From positions 62,001-126,000 of the forward strand of contig NZ_JBLOOT010000002.1 of assembly GCF_049800675.1 (NCBI RefSeq): a stretch of 64,000 nt of DNA. The letters run 5' to 3'. The stretch comes from Cauispirillum nitrogeniifigens. GTDB taxonomy: Bacteria; Pseudomonadota; Alphaproteobacteria; Rhodospirillales; Rhodospirillaceae. Shown here one piece after another: positions 26,871 to 34,863 of this stretch. The translations under genes and the position numbers were made by a program. The notes beneath the pieces were generated by a model. The model was not told where the DNA came from and made no database searches. It saw only the letters and a program-made list of their open reading frames with translations. Every line of letters begins with the position of its first letter. Positions within the stretch are counted from its first letter, which is position 1.

Positions 26871-27590
26871 ATGCGTCCGTCCGGCCGCGCCCTTGACGTC
26901 CTGCGCACCGTCAGCCTGGAAACCGGCATCAACAAGCACGCCGAAGGGTCGTGCCTGGTGAAGTTCGGCGACACCCATGTCATCTGCACGGCCAGCGTCG
27001 ACGAGCGCATTCCGGGCTGGATGCGCAACCAGGGCCGGGGCTGGGTGACGGCGGAATACGGCATGCTGCCGCGCGCTACCACCTCGCGCAACGACCGCGA
27101 GGCCGCGCGCGGCAAGCAGAGCGGCCGCACCCAGGAGATCCAGCGCCTGATCGGCCGCTCCTTGCGCGCCGTCACCGACCTGGAGCGCCTGGGCGAAGTT
27201 CAGATCAAGGTCGACTGCGACGTCATCCAGGCCGACGGCGGCACCCGCACCGCCTCCATCACCGGCGGCTTCGTCGCCCTGCACATGGCCTTCCAGCATC
27301 TGGTGAAGATCGGCGTCCTCAAGGAGGTGCCGGTCAACGACACCGTCGCCGCCGTGTCCTGCGGCCTGTACGAGGGTGCGGCCGTGCTCGACCTCGACTA
27401 CGCCGAGGACTCGACCGCGCAGGCCGACGCCAACTTCGTGCTGACCGGCACCGGCGCCGTCATCGAGGTGCAGGGCACCGCCGAGGACAAGCCGTTCTCC
27501 CGCGCCCAGTTCAACGAGCTTCTGGACCTGGCCGAGATCGGCGTGCGGGAGCTGACCCGCATCCAGAAAGAAGCCCTTGGCATAGCGTAG
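26871..27590 (+). CDS. rph: Ribonuclease PH
   Basis: Phosphorolytic 3'-to-5' exoribonuclease that trims tRNA 3' ends. The 239-residue product starts MRPSGRALDVLRTVSLETG and contains RGWVTAEYGMLPRAT and the EIQRLIGRSLRAVTDLERLGE, DCDVIQADGGTRTASITGG signatures. The ATG at 26871 has GAGGAG 8 nt upstream; the long upstream frame is antisense to hrcA. rdgB follows after 18 nt, the usual partner of rph. Confidence 0.97.
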   Translation: MRPSGRALDVLRTVSLETGINKHAEGSCLVKFGDTHVICTASVDERIPGWMRNQGRGWVTAEYGMLPRATTSRNDREAARGKQSGRTQEIQRLIGRSLRAVTDLERLGEVQIKVDCDVIQADGGTRTASITGGFVALHMAFQHLVKIGVLKEVPVNDTVAAVSCGLYEGAAVLDLDYAEDSTAQADANFVLTGTGAVIEVQGTAEDKPFSRAQFNELLDLAEIGVRELTRIQKEALGIA

Positions 27591-27608
27591 TTGGGGGGAT
27601 CGCCTGAG

Positions 27609-28214
27609 ATGGCCCGACGCTTTGAAGGCGGCCGTCTGGTCGTCGCCAGCCACAACGCCGGCAAGGTGCGCGAGATCCGCGAGCTGCTGGCGCCGTTCGG
27701 GGCCGACGTCGTCTCGGCCGGGGAACTGGACCTCCCCGAGCCCGAGGAGACGGGCACCACCTTCGCCGCCAATGCCGAACTGAAGGCCCTGGCCGCCGCC
27801 CAGGCCGCCGGGCTGCCGGCCCTGTCCGACGATAGCGGCCTGGCGGTGGAAGCGCTGGGCGGGGCGCCGGGCATCTATTCGGCGCGCTGGGCCGGGCCGT
27901 CCAAGGACTTCGGCATGGCGATGCGGCGCATCGAGGACGAACTGGCCGGCCAGGACGACCGCCGGGCGCACTTCGTCTGCGCCCTGACCCTGGCGTGGCC
28001 CGACGGCCACTGCGAGACCTTCGAGGGACGCGTCGACGGCACCCTGGTGTGGCCGCCGCGCGGGCAGAAGGGCTTCGGCTACGACCCGGTGTTCCAGCCC
28101 GAGGGCCACGCCATCACCTTCGCCGAGATGGAGCCGGCCGCCAAGCACGCCATGAGCCACCGCGCGCGGGCCTTCGCCCTGCTGGTGGCGGCGTGTTTCA
28201 GGACCGCATCGTGA
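27609..28214 (+). CDS. rdgB: RdgB/HAM1 non-canonical purine NTP pyrophosphatase
   Basis: Hydrolyses ITP, dITP and XTP to the monophosphate, cleaning the nucleotide pool. The 201-residue product has VVASHNAGKVREI at the N-terminus, ALSDDSGLAVEAL (catalytic aspartates), GFGYDPVF and AMSHRARA motifs. The frame extends to a TTG at 27591, but the ATG at 27609 gives the family start. It is translated with rph; the sequence after it carries the REP-like repeat and a perfect palindrome. Confidence 0.96.
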   Translation: MARRFEGGRLVVASHNAGKVREIRELLAPFGADVVSAGELDLPEPEETGTTFAANAELKALAAAQAAGLPALSDDSGLAVEALGGAPGIYSARWAGPSKDFGMAMRRIEDELAGQDDRRAHFVCALTLAWPDGHCETFEGRVDGTLVWPPRGQKGFGYDPVFQPEGHAITFAEMEPAAKHAMSHRARAFALLVAACFRTAS

Positions 28215-28266
28215 GCCCCTCACGATGCGGACGGCGCGACTGCGCCGCGCGGCCCCTGCCGCGTAA

Positions 28267-28303
28267 GCCAAGCGCGCGGAGCGCGCGCCCGGCGTCTGAG
28301 GGC
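28267..28303. repeat. REP-like short palindromic repeat, copy B
   Basis: Partner of 6533-6570. The stem here is GCGCGC at 28272-28277 and GCGCGC at 28281-28286 with the same GGA loop, followed by the shared tail CGCCCGGCGTCTGAGGGC. The base pair change relative to copy A keeps the stem. Confidence 0.55.
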
Positions 28304-28333
28304 GTTGTGACGATCGTTCACGATCGTCACAAC
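28304..28333. promoter_or_regulatory. Perfect 13-bp palindrome between rdgB and cbiB
   Basis: GTTGTGACGATCG (28304-28316) and CGATCGTCACAAC (28321-28333) form a perfect inverted repeat with a 4-nt TTCA centre. It lies directly after the REP-like repeat and 6-15 nt before the possible cbiB starts. No U-run follows, so it may be an operator or a structured 5' leader that controls cbiB and not a normal terminator. Confidence 0.5.
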
Positions 28334-28338
28334 CGCAT

Positions 28339-29352
28339 GTGACTCCGATGTTACCCCTGGGGGTCCATGCGGACGCAGTCTTCGACCCGTTCCTGATCCT
28401 GTTCCTGGCCCTCATCCTGGACGCCTACCTGGGCGAGATGCGGCTGCTGTTCCGCATCGTTCCGCATCCGGTGGTGGCCCTGGGCCGGCTGATCGGCTGG
28501 TTCGACGCCAAGCTCAACCGGCCCAGCCGGGGCGAGGCGGCGCGGCGGGTGCGCGGGGTGTTCACCCTGATGGTGCTGTGCGCGCTGACCGGGTCGATCG
28601 GCTTCGCCGTGCAGAAGGCCGCCGCCACGGCGCCCTATGGCTGGGCGCTCGACCTGTTCCTGCTGGTCACCCTGATCGCCCAGCGCAGCCTGTACGACCA
28701 CGTCAAGGCGGTGGCCGACGGCCTGCGCGAGGGCGGGCTGGCGGGGGGGCGGGCGGCGGTATCGATGATCGTCGGCCGCGACCCCAACAGCCTGGACGAA
28801 CACGGCGTGTCGCGCGCCGCCATCGAGTCCTGCGCCGAGAACTTCTCCGACGGCGTGGTGGCGCCGGTGTTCTGGTACGTGATCGCCGGACTGCCGGGGA
28901 TCATGGTCTACAAGACCGTCAACACGCTTGATTCCATGATCGGCCACCTCAATCCCCACTACCGCTCCTTCGGCTGGGCCTCGGCCCGCTTCGACGACGT
29001 GCTGAACCTGATCCCGGCCCGGCTGGCGGGGATGACCCTGGCGGTGGCGGCGGTCTTCGTCGGCTCCGCCCGGCCCGGCGCGGCGGTGGCGACCATGCTG
29101 CGCGACGCCGGCAAGCACCGCAGCCCCAACGCCGGCTGGCCCGAAGCCGCCATGGCCGGCGCCCTCGGCCTGGCGCTGGCCGGACCGCGCCGCTACGGCC
29201 AGACCGTCGTCGCCGACCCGTGGATCGGCAGCGGCCGGGCGCGGGCGACGGAACAGGACATCCGCCGCGCCCTCGTCATGCTGGGGGTCGGCTGCCTGAT
29301 CCTGTGGGGGCTGGTGGTCGGGCTGTGGCTGGTCCAGTTGTCCCTGCGCTGA
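28339..29352 (+). CDS. cbiB: Adenosylcobinamide-phosphate synthase
   Basis: Membrane enzyme (CbiB/CobD) that attaches the aminopropanol arm to adenosylcobyric acid in cobalamin synthesis. The roughly 337-residue product has several hydrophobic helices and the family motifs DAYLGE, HPVVALGRLIGWFD, SMIVGRDPNSLDEHGVSRAAIESCAENFSDGVVAP and NTLDSMIGHL. The start is GTG 28339 or ATG 28348; neither has an obvious ribosome site because the palindrome lies immediately upstream. No other cobalamin gene is adjacent. The PduO adenosyltransferase at 9.4 kb belongs to the same pathway. Confidence 0.94.
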   Translation: MTPMLPLGVHADAVFDPFLILFLALILDAYLGEMRLLFRIVPHPVVALGRLIGWFDAKLNRPSRGEAARRVRGVFTLMVLCALTGSIGFAVQKAAATAPYGWALDLFLLVTLIAQRSLYDHVKAVADGLREGGLAGGRAAVSMIVGRDPNSLDEHGVSRAAIESCAENFSDGVVAPVFWYVIAGLPGIMVYKTVNTLDSMIGHLNPHYRSFGWASARFDDVLNLIPARLAGMTLAVAAVFVGSARPGAAVATMLRDAGKHRSPNAGWPEAAMAGALGLALAGPRRYGQTVVADPWIGSGRARATEQDIRRALVMLGVGCLILWGLVVGLWLVQLSLR

Positions 29353-29359
29353 CGCCGCC

Positions 29360-30169
29360 TCACTCCCCCATGTTCAGAAGCTGCCCGCGCCGCCGGGCGA
29401 GGTGGAACACCCACAGGAACAGGGCGATGGTGCCGCCGAGGTAGAGCAGGTTCAACCCGGTGGCGATGGCGAAGTGGTCGAGCGGAAAGGTGCCGTCGAA
29501 CAGCACCGCGCGCATGCCCTCGAACACATGGGACGGCGGCAGCGCCCAGGCCACCGGCTGGAGCCATTCCGGGAGCGTGCTGATCGGGTAGTAGATGCCC
29601 GACAGCGGCGCGAAGGCGAAGACGAACACCCACGCCAGGCTTTCCGCCCCCAGCCCGAAGCGCAGCACCATGGCCGACACGCCCAGGCCGACCACCCAGC
29701 CCGTGACCATCAGGTTGGTGAAGAAGGCGACCAGCGGCAGCCCCATGTCGAAGACGTTGACCTGATAGAAGACGATCGCCAGCACGGCCGCTGGCGTCAC
29801 GCCGATCAGGGTGCGCAGCAGGCTCATGAGGGTCAGGGCGGCGACATGCTCGTAGGGGCGCAGGGGGCTGACGAACAGGTGGCCCAGGTTGCGCGCCCAC
29901 ATCTCCTCCATGAAGCTCAGCGACAGGCCGAGGTTGCCCCGGAACACCACGTCCCACAGCAGCACGGCGCTGACCAGGGCGCCGGCAGCCTGCACCAGCC
30001 AGTCGGAGTGGGTGAGGAAGAACTGGCTGATGAACCCCCACATGATCATCTGCACCGTCGGCCAGTAAGCCATCTCGATGACCCGCACCGGCGAGGAGCG
30101 CATCACGTAGAGGTGGCGCAGCACCACCGCCAGCACCCGGCGCACGGAAAATCCCGACCAGCCGCTCAT
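29360..30169 (-). CDS. ABC-2 type transporter permease
   Basis: A 269-residue inner-membrane protein with six hydrophobic helices and the ABC-2 signature region around VFAFAPLSGIYYPISTLPEWLQPVAWALPPSHVFEGMRAVL. It forms an exporter with the ATPase encoded directly upstream; their stop and start overlap as ATGA. The substrate (polysaccharide, lipid or drug) is not evident. It is convergent with cbiB. Confidence 0.88.
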   Translation of the reverse strand: MSGWSGFSVRRVLAVVLRHLYVMRSSPVRVIEMAYWPTVQMIMWGFISQFFLTHSDWLVQAAGALVSAVLLWDVVFRGNLGLSLSFMEEMWARNLGHLFVSPLRPYEHVAALTLMSLLRTLIGVTPAAVLAIVFYQVNVFDMGLPLVAFFTNLMVTGWVVGLGVSAMVLRFGLGAESLAWVFVFAFAPLSGIYYPISTLPEWLQPVAWALPPSHVFEGMRAVLFDGTFPLDHFAIATGLNLLYLGGTIALFLWVFHLARRRGQLLNMGE

Positions 30170-31023
30170 TCCCCGGCCTCCGACCCGTTGCCGGTGGCGG
30201 GATCGACGGGGGGCCGCGCCGGCGGGGCCTGCTCCTCGCCGCCGCCATGGGGCACCGTCTTGGTACGGCGCTCCTGGCCACGGGCGATGTCGAGGAACAC
30301 CTCCTCCAGGGTCTGGCGGCCGTAGCGGTCGATCAGCTCGCGCGGGGTGCCACGATCGTGGATGCGCCCGGCGCGCATCACCAGCACGTCGTCGCACAGG
30401 CGCTCCACCTCGGCCATGTTGTGGGAGGCCAGAAACAGCGTCGCCCCGGTGCGCGACTGGTAGTCCTTGAGATAGCCCCGGATCCAGTCGCCGGTATCGG
30501 GGTCGAGCGATGCCGTCGGCTCGTCCAGTAGCAGCAGCGCCGGTTCGTTGATCAGCGCCTTGGCCAGCGACACGCGGGTTTTCTGCCCGGCCGACAGCTT
30601 GTTGTAGGGCTTGCGCAGAAGGCCGGCGATGTCGAGGTCGCCGGCCAGCGCGGCGATGCGCCCCTTGACGTCGGCCACCCCGTAGAGGTGGGCGTAGACA
30701 GCCAGGTTCTCGAACACCTTCAGCCGGCCGGGCAGGTCGACGTAGGGGCTGGAGAAGTTCATGCGCGGCAGGGCGCCGTGGCGGTCGGCGATCATGTCAT
30801 GGCCGAGCACCCGCACCGCGCCCGACGTCGGCAGCAGCAGCCCCAGCAGCATGGAGATGGTGGTCGTCTTGCCGGCCCCGTTGCCGCCCAGCAAGCCGGT
30901 GATGGAGCCGGCGCGGACACTGAAGCTGATGCCGTCCACCGCCGTCTCCGCCCCGAACCGCTTGGTCAGGTCGCGGACGATGATGGCCGGTTCGGGAAAG
31001 GGCAGGGGCGCGGAGTCGGTCAT
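30166..31023 (-). CDS. ABC transporter ATP-binding protein (ABC-2 exporter)
   Basis: ATPase of 285 residues with Walker A GGNGAGKTT near residue 50, the ABC signature NKLSAGQKTRVSLAKAL, Walker B LLLLDEPTASLDPDT and the H-loop LFLASHNM. A charged, proline-rich tail of about 35 residues follows the domain. The start MTDSAPLPFPEPA at 31023 fits the domain start; the frame extends upstream only as shadow. It pairs with the ABC-2 permease and is divergent from the TtrS-like kinase gene. Confidence 0.92.
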   Translation of the reverse strand: MTDSAPLPFPEPAIIVRDLTKRFGAETAVDGISFSVRAGSITGLLGGNGAGKTTTISMLLGLLLPTSGAVRVLGHDMIADRHGALPRMNFSSPYVDLPGRLKVFENLAVYAHLYGVADVKGRIAALAGDLDIAGLLRKPYNKLSAGQKTRVSLAKALINEPALLLLDEPTASLDPDTGDWIRGYLKDYQSRTGATLFLASHNMAEVERLCDDVLVMRAGRIHDRGTPRELIDRYGRQTLEEVFLDIARGQERRTKTVPHGGGEEQAPPARPPVDPATGNGSEAGE

Positions 31024-31153
31024 GACGGGGCATATGGGATGGCGGAGGCGGGGATGGGAGGGGGGTTTGCGCTTTCCGGGCGCGCGCCGCCACGGGTAGA
31101 CTGCGCCCTGACGCCCCCTCCCGCGATGGTCGCATGAGAAGGCCCGAGGTCCG

Positions 31154-32908
31154 ATGATCAGGCTCCTGCTCGTCCTGGCGCTGCTCGCCAGCGGCCCTGC
31201 CGCCGCCCAGGCATCTGCCGGGGCGGTGGAAGTGCGCGTCGGCCTGCTGGGCTTTCGCGGGGCGGAGCGGGCGGTCAGCGACTGGGAGCCGACCCTGCGC
31301 CACCTGGAAGCCGCGCTGCCCGGCCATGTCTTTTCCGGCGTCGTCTTCGACCTGCCGGGAATGGGCGCCGCCGTGGCCGCCGGGGAGGTCGCCTTCGTCA
31401 TCACCAATCCCGGCCACTACGCGGAGCTGGAGGCGGCGCACGGCGTCACCCGCATCGCCACGGTCGAGACGGTGGCCGACGACAGGGGCGGCGGACCCAA
31501 GCCGGCGGCGGCCATCGGCTCGGCGGTGGTGGTGCGGGCGGCGCGCGAGGACCTGCGGACCTTCGCCGACCTCAAGGGCCGGCGCATCGCCGCCGTGCTG
31601 CCGCAGGCCTTCGGCGGCTTCCGGGTGGCGTGGCGGGAACTGGCGGCGGCCGGCGTCGATCCCTTCGCCGATGCCGAGATGCGGTTCCTGGGCTTCCCCA
31701 TGGAGGGCATCGTCGCGGCGGTGGCCAGCGGCGAGGCCGACGCCGGCATCGTCCGCACCTGCCTGCTCGAACAGATGGCCGCCGAGGGGGCCATCCGCCT
31801 GGACGACTTCCGGGTGCTGGCGCCGCGCGACACAGGCACCCTGCCGTGCCGGTCGAGCACGCCGCTGTACCCCGACTGGCCCTTCGCCAAGCTCGCCGCC
31901 ACGCCCGACGCCCTGGCCAAGCAAGTCGGCATGGCGTTGCTGTCCATGCCGGCCAGCGCCGGCCATGCCTGGACCGTGCCGGTGGACTATCAGCCGGTGC
32001 ATGAGTTGTTCCGGGCGCTGAAGATCGGTCCCTACGCCGCCCTGGCCGAACGCTCCTTTGCCCAGATGCTGCGCGACTACTGGCCGTGGCTGGCCCTGGC
32101 CGGCCTGGGGCTGGGCTGGTGGGTGGTCCATGCCGCCCGCGTCGAGGTGCTGGTCCGCCGCCGCACCGAGGAACTGCGCGCCGCCCATGCCGAGGCCCGC
32201 CGCGCCCGCCAGGACCAGGAGCACGCCGCCCGGCTGGCCCTGCTGGGCGAGATGGCCTCAAGTCTGGCGCACGAGATCAACCAGCCGCTGGCCGCCATCG
32301 CCAACTACGCCAACGGCTGCGAACGGCGCATCCGGGCCGGCGCCGATCCCGCCGGCGTGGCCGAGGGGGTGCGCCTGATCGCCGGGCAGGCCGAGCGCGC
32401 CGCCGCCATCATCAAGCGGGTGCGCTCCTTCGTCGGCAAGCGCACCGGCGAGGTGGCGCCGCTGGACCTGTCGGAGACGGTGCGCGCCGCGCTCGATCTG
32501 TTCCGCGACGCCGGGGCGCGCCGCGACATGGTGCTGGACACCAGTCTGGCGCCCGACCTGCCGGCGGCGCGCGGCGACCGCCTGCAACTGGAACTGGTCG
32601 TCCTCAACCTGTTGCAGAACGCCGCCGACGCCACCGCCGGACAGCCCCACCGGCACCTGAGCGTGACCACCCGCGCCGTCCCCGACGGCCTGGAGGTCGC
32701 CGTGGCCGACAACGGCCCCGGTCTGGCCCCCGAGGCCCGCCACCGCCTGTTCGAGCCCTTCTTCACCACCAAGCCCCACGGCATGGGGCTGGGCCTGTCG
32801 CTGTCGCGCAGTATCCTCGAAGCCCACGGCGGCCGCCTGTGGGTGGAGGACGCCCCCGGCGGCGGCGCCTGCTTCCGCTTCATCCTGCCCGGACCACCGC
32901 CGCCATGA
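31154..32908 (+). CDS. ttrS: TtrS-like sensor histidine kinase with periplasmic PhnD-type domain
   Basis: Membrane sensor of 584 residues. A signal peptide (1-20) leads to a phosphonate/tetrathionate-type periplasmic binding domain (about 25-300) with cysteines C203 and C232 and a TPLYPDWPFAKL motif, then one membrane helix (311-327), a short coiled coil, and a HisKA/HATPase kinase. H373 in SSLAHEINQPL is the phosphoacceptor; N-box NLLQNAADA, G1 DNGPGL and G2 GMGLGLSLS are intact. This architecture is that of TtrS, the tetrathionate sensor. The response regulator overlaps its end as ATGA and a TsdA cytochrome gene follows. Ligand identity is inferred from architecture and context. Confidence 0.85.
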   Translation: MIRLLLVLALLASGPAAAQASAGAVEVRVGLLGFRGAERAVSDWEPTLRHLEAALPGHVFSGVVFDLPGMGAAVAAGEVAFVITNPGHYAELEAAHGVTRIATVETVADDRGGGPKPAAAIGSAVVVRAAREDLRTFADLKGRRIAAVLPQAFGGFRVAWRELAAAGVDPFADAEMRFLGFPMEGIVAAVASGEADAGIVRTCLLEQMAAEGAIRLDDFRVLAPRDTGTLPCRSSTPLYPDWPFAKLAATPDALAKQVGMALLSMPASAGHAWTVPVDYQPVHELFRALKIGPYAALAERSFAQMLRDYWPWLALAGLGLGWWVVHAARVEVLVRRRTEELRAAHAEARRARQDQEHAARLALLGEMASSLAHEINQPLAAIANYANGCERRIRAGADPAGVAEGVRLIAGQAERAAAIIKRVRSFVGKRTGEVAPLDLSETVRAALDLFRDAGARRDMVLDTSLAPDLPAARGDRLQLELVVLNLLQNAADATAGQPHRHLSVTTRAVPDGLEVAVADNGPGLAPEARHRLFEPFFTTKPHGMGLGLSLSRSILEAHGGRLWVEDAPGGGACFRFILPGPPPP

Positions 32909-33516
32909 TCCATCCGCCAACCATCTTTATCGTCGATGACGACGAGGCCATGCGTCATTCCCTGGAGTTCCTGCTCGCCACCCTCGGCCAGCCGGTGCGC
33001 GCCTTTCCCTCCGCCGAAGCCTTCCTGGCGGCGTGGACGCGCGACCAGCCGGGCTGTCTGGTGCTGGACGTGCGCATGCCCGGCATGAGCGGCCTGCAAC
33101 TGCAACAGGCGCTGGGCGACAAGGCCGCGCCGCTGGCCGTGGTGTTCATCTCCGGCCACGGCGACATTCCCATGGTGGTGCGCGCCATGCGGGCCGGCGC
33201 CCTGGTGTTCCTGGAAAAGCCGTTCAATGACCAGGCCCTGCTCGACCACGTCGCGGAGGGCCTGCGCCAGGCTGGAGACCTCGCCGGGAAGGCCGCCCGC
33301 ACCGCTGCCATCGCCGGCCGCATCGCCAGCCTCACCGGGCGCGAGGCCGAGGTCATGCGCCTGGTCGCCGAGGGCAAGGCCAACAAGGCCATCGCCTTCG
33401 ACCTCGACATCTCGGTCAAGACGGTGGAGGTGCACCGCGCCCGCGTGCTGGAAAAGATGGGCGTCGCCTCGGCCGCCGAACTGGCCCGCCTGCTGCTGGA
33501 GGACGGGCGGTCGTAG
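32905..33516 (+). CDS. ttrR: FixJ/LuxR-type response regulator (TtrR-like)
   Basis: A 203-residue response regulator. The receiver domain has DDDE at residues 11-14, the phosphoacceptor D55 in LVLDVRMPGMSG, and the lysine in FLEKPF. The C-terminal LuxR-type helix-turn-helix is LTGREAEVMRLVAEGKANKAIA followed by SVKTVEVHRARVLEKM. It is co-translated with the sensor kinase and probably activates the tsdA gene 102 nt downstream. A perfect dyad overlaps its stop codon (separate entry). Confidence 0.9.
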   Translation: MIHPPTIFIVDDDEAMRHSLEFLLATLGQPVRAFPSAEAFLAAWTRDQPGCLVLDVRMPGMSGLQLQQALGDKAAPLAVVFISGHGDIPMVVRAMRAGALVFLEKPFNDQALLDHVAEGLRQAGDLAGKAARTAAIAGRIASLTGREAEVMRLVAEGKANKAIAFDLDISVKTVEVHRARVLEKMGVASAAELARLLLEDGRS

Positions 33517-33530
33517 GGGTTTTCCCCTAC
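33513..33530. promoter_or_regulatory. Palindrome between ttrR and tsdA
   Basis: GTAGGGGTTTTCCCCTAC is an inverted repeat with 7-bp arms and a TTTT centre. It overlaps the TAG stop of ttrR and lies about 90 nt upstream of the tsdA ATG, a suitable distance for an activator site. It could be the TtrR binding site; as a hairpin it has no U-run after it, which argues against a terminator. Confidence 0.5.
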
Positions 33531-33618
33531 ATCCTGCGGTGGAACCCCCAATGGTGCCTGTTCGCGCCACCCGCTATGCTTGCCGTGCAAGAAGGCGGTG
33601 GCTGGAGGGAGAGACGCC

Positions 33619-34620
33619 ATGAGGAAAACTGTGATCGGCACCGCCTGCGCGGGTGCCCTGCTGATGGTGTCCGCCACCGCCATGGCGGCTGACGGCGCCA
33701 AGCCCAAGTTCGACCTGCTGACCTACACGCCGCCCAGCATCGACGGCCTGCCCGATGACGAGCACGGCAAGCTGGTGCGCTACGGCCATGCCCTGGCGGT
33801 GGAGACCTACCGCCACATCGGCCCCGAGGTCGCCGACCCGGCCATGCGCTACTCCGGCAACAATCTGGCCTGCCAGAGCTGCCACCTCAACGCCGCCACC
33901 CAGCCCTATTCCATGCCGTGGACCGGCGTGGCGTCGGTGTTCCCGCAGTACCGTGGCCGCGAGGATGCCATCAGCACGGTCGAGGACCGCGTCAACGGCT
34001 GCATGCAACGCTCCATGGCCGGCAAGCCGCTGCCCGAGGACTCGCGCGAGATGAAGGCTTTCCTGGCCTACATCGCCTTCCTGTCACAGGACGTGCCCAA
34101 GGGCGCCGAAATCGTTGGCGCCGGCGTGCAGGCCATCGCCGTCCCCAACCGCCGCGCCAACCCCGAGCGCGGGGCAGAGGTGTTCGCCGAGAACTGCGCC
34201 GTCTGCCATGGCGAGGACGGCATGGGCAAGCGCCGGGGCACCGTCGGCGACGCCCAGGGCTATGAGTTCCCGCCGGTGTGGGGCCAGGACAGCTACAACA
34301 ACGGCGCCGGCATGTACCGCCTGGCGATGGCCACCCGCTTCGTGGTCAACAACATGCCGCTGGGCTCGGCGCACGACGCGCAGACCCTGTCGCTGGACGA
34401 CGCCTACGACGTGATGGCCTTCGTCAACAGCCAGCCGCGCGGCGAGAAGCCGGGCATGGAGAAGGACTTCCCGAACCTGTACCGCAAGCCGCCGGACATG
34501 CCGTTCCCGCCGTTCGTCGACAGCTTCCCGCTCGACCAGCACAAGTACGGCCCGTTCGCCCCCATCGTCGCCGAGACCAAGCGCCTGGAAGCCGAGGCTA
34601 AGGCCGAGAAGACCAACTAA
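33619..34620 (+). CDS. tsdA: TsdA-type diheme cytochrome c (thiosulfate dehydrogenase / tetrathionate reductase)
   Basis: Periplasmic diheme cytochrome of 333 residues with a Sec signal peptide (1-23). Heme 1 motif is CQSCH (85-89) in NNLACQSCHL and heme 2 is CAVCH (193-197). C128 in VNGCMQRSM sits where TsdA enzymes have the unusual cysteine axial ligand of the catalytic heme, and M246 in NNMPLG is a likely axial ligand of heme 2. TsdA interconverts thiosulfate and tetrathionate. A GGAGGGAGA ribosome site precedes the ATG at 33619. Position downstream of ttrSR-like genes suggests induction by tetrathionate, hence a role as reductase. A terminator follows. Confidence 0.88.
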   Translation: MRKTVIGTACAGALLMVSATAMAADGAKPKFDLLTYTPPSIDGLPDDEHGKLVRYGHALAVETYRHIGPEVADPAMRYSGNNLACQSCHLNAATQPYSMPWTGVASVFPQYRGREDAISTVEDRVNGCMQRSMAGKPLPEDSREMKAFLAYIAFLSQDVPKGAEIVGAGVQAIAVPNRRANPERGAEVFAENCAVCHGEDGMGKRRGTVGDAQGYEFPPVWGQDSYNNGAGMYRLAMATRFVVNNMPLGSAHDAQTLSLDDAYDVMAFVNSQPRGEKPGMEKDFPNLYRKPPDMPFPPFVDSFPLDQHKYGPFAPIVAETKRLEAEAKAEKTN

Positions 34621-34652
34621 GGGTCCTGACCCTTCTCCGTGGAACCTTGGGT

Positions 34653-34685
34653 ACGGCCGTCTCCCCATGGGACGGCCGTTTTTTT
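34653..34685 (+). terminator. Intrinsic terminator of tsdA
   Basis: Inverted repeat ACGGCCGTC (34653-34661) and GACGGCCGT (34671-34679) followed by seven U residues (34679-34685), 32 nt after the tsdA stop. It is a textbook rho-independent terminator and ends the ttrS-ttrR-tsdA block. Confidence 0.92.
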
Positions 34686-34690
34686 GGCTT

Positions 34691-34853
34691 ATCGCGGAAT
34701 TTCGGGGATTGGTTGAACCACCAAGACACCAAGGCACCAAGGGAGCGGAGGAAGCGGCGCCGCAGGCGGAAAACACCCGGCTTTGGGTCGATCTGCGCTG
34801 CGCGCGCGGGCTCGAACCCTTTGTGTCTTGGTGACTTGGTGGTTCAAATCGCC
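34691..34853. repeat. 163-bp dispersed repeat with inverted arms, copy 2
   Basis: Second copy of the element at 14588-14750, same length and about 94 percent identical by eye. Left arm 34713-34743 and right arm 34817-34847 pair over 31 nt with about three mismatches. It lies between the tsdA terminator and the convergent HAMP-sensor gene, so like copy 1 it occupies a gap between convergent genes and ends 10 nt from a stop codon. Confidence 0.8.
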
Positions 34854-34863
34854 CGCGGCGACC

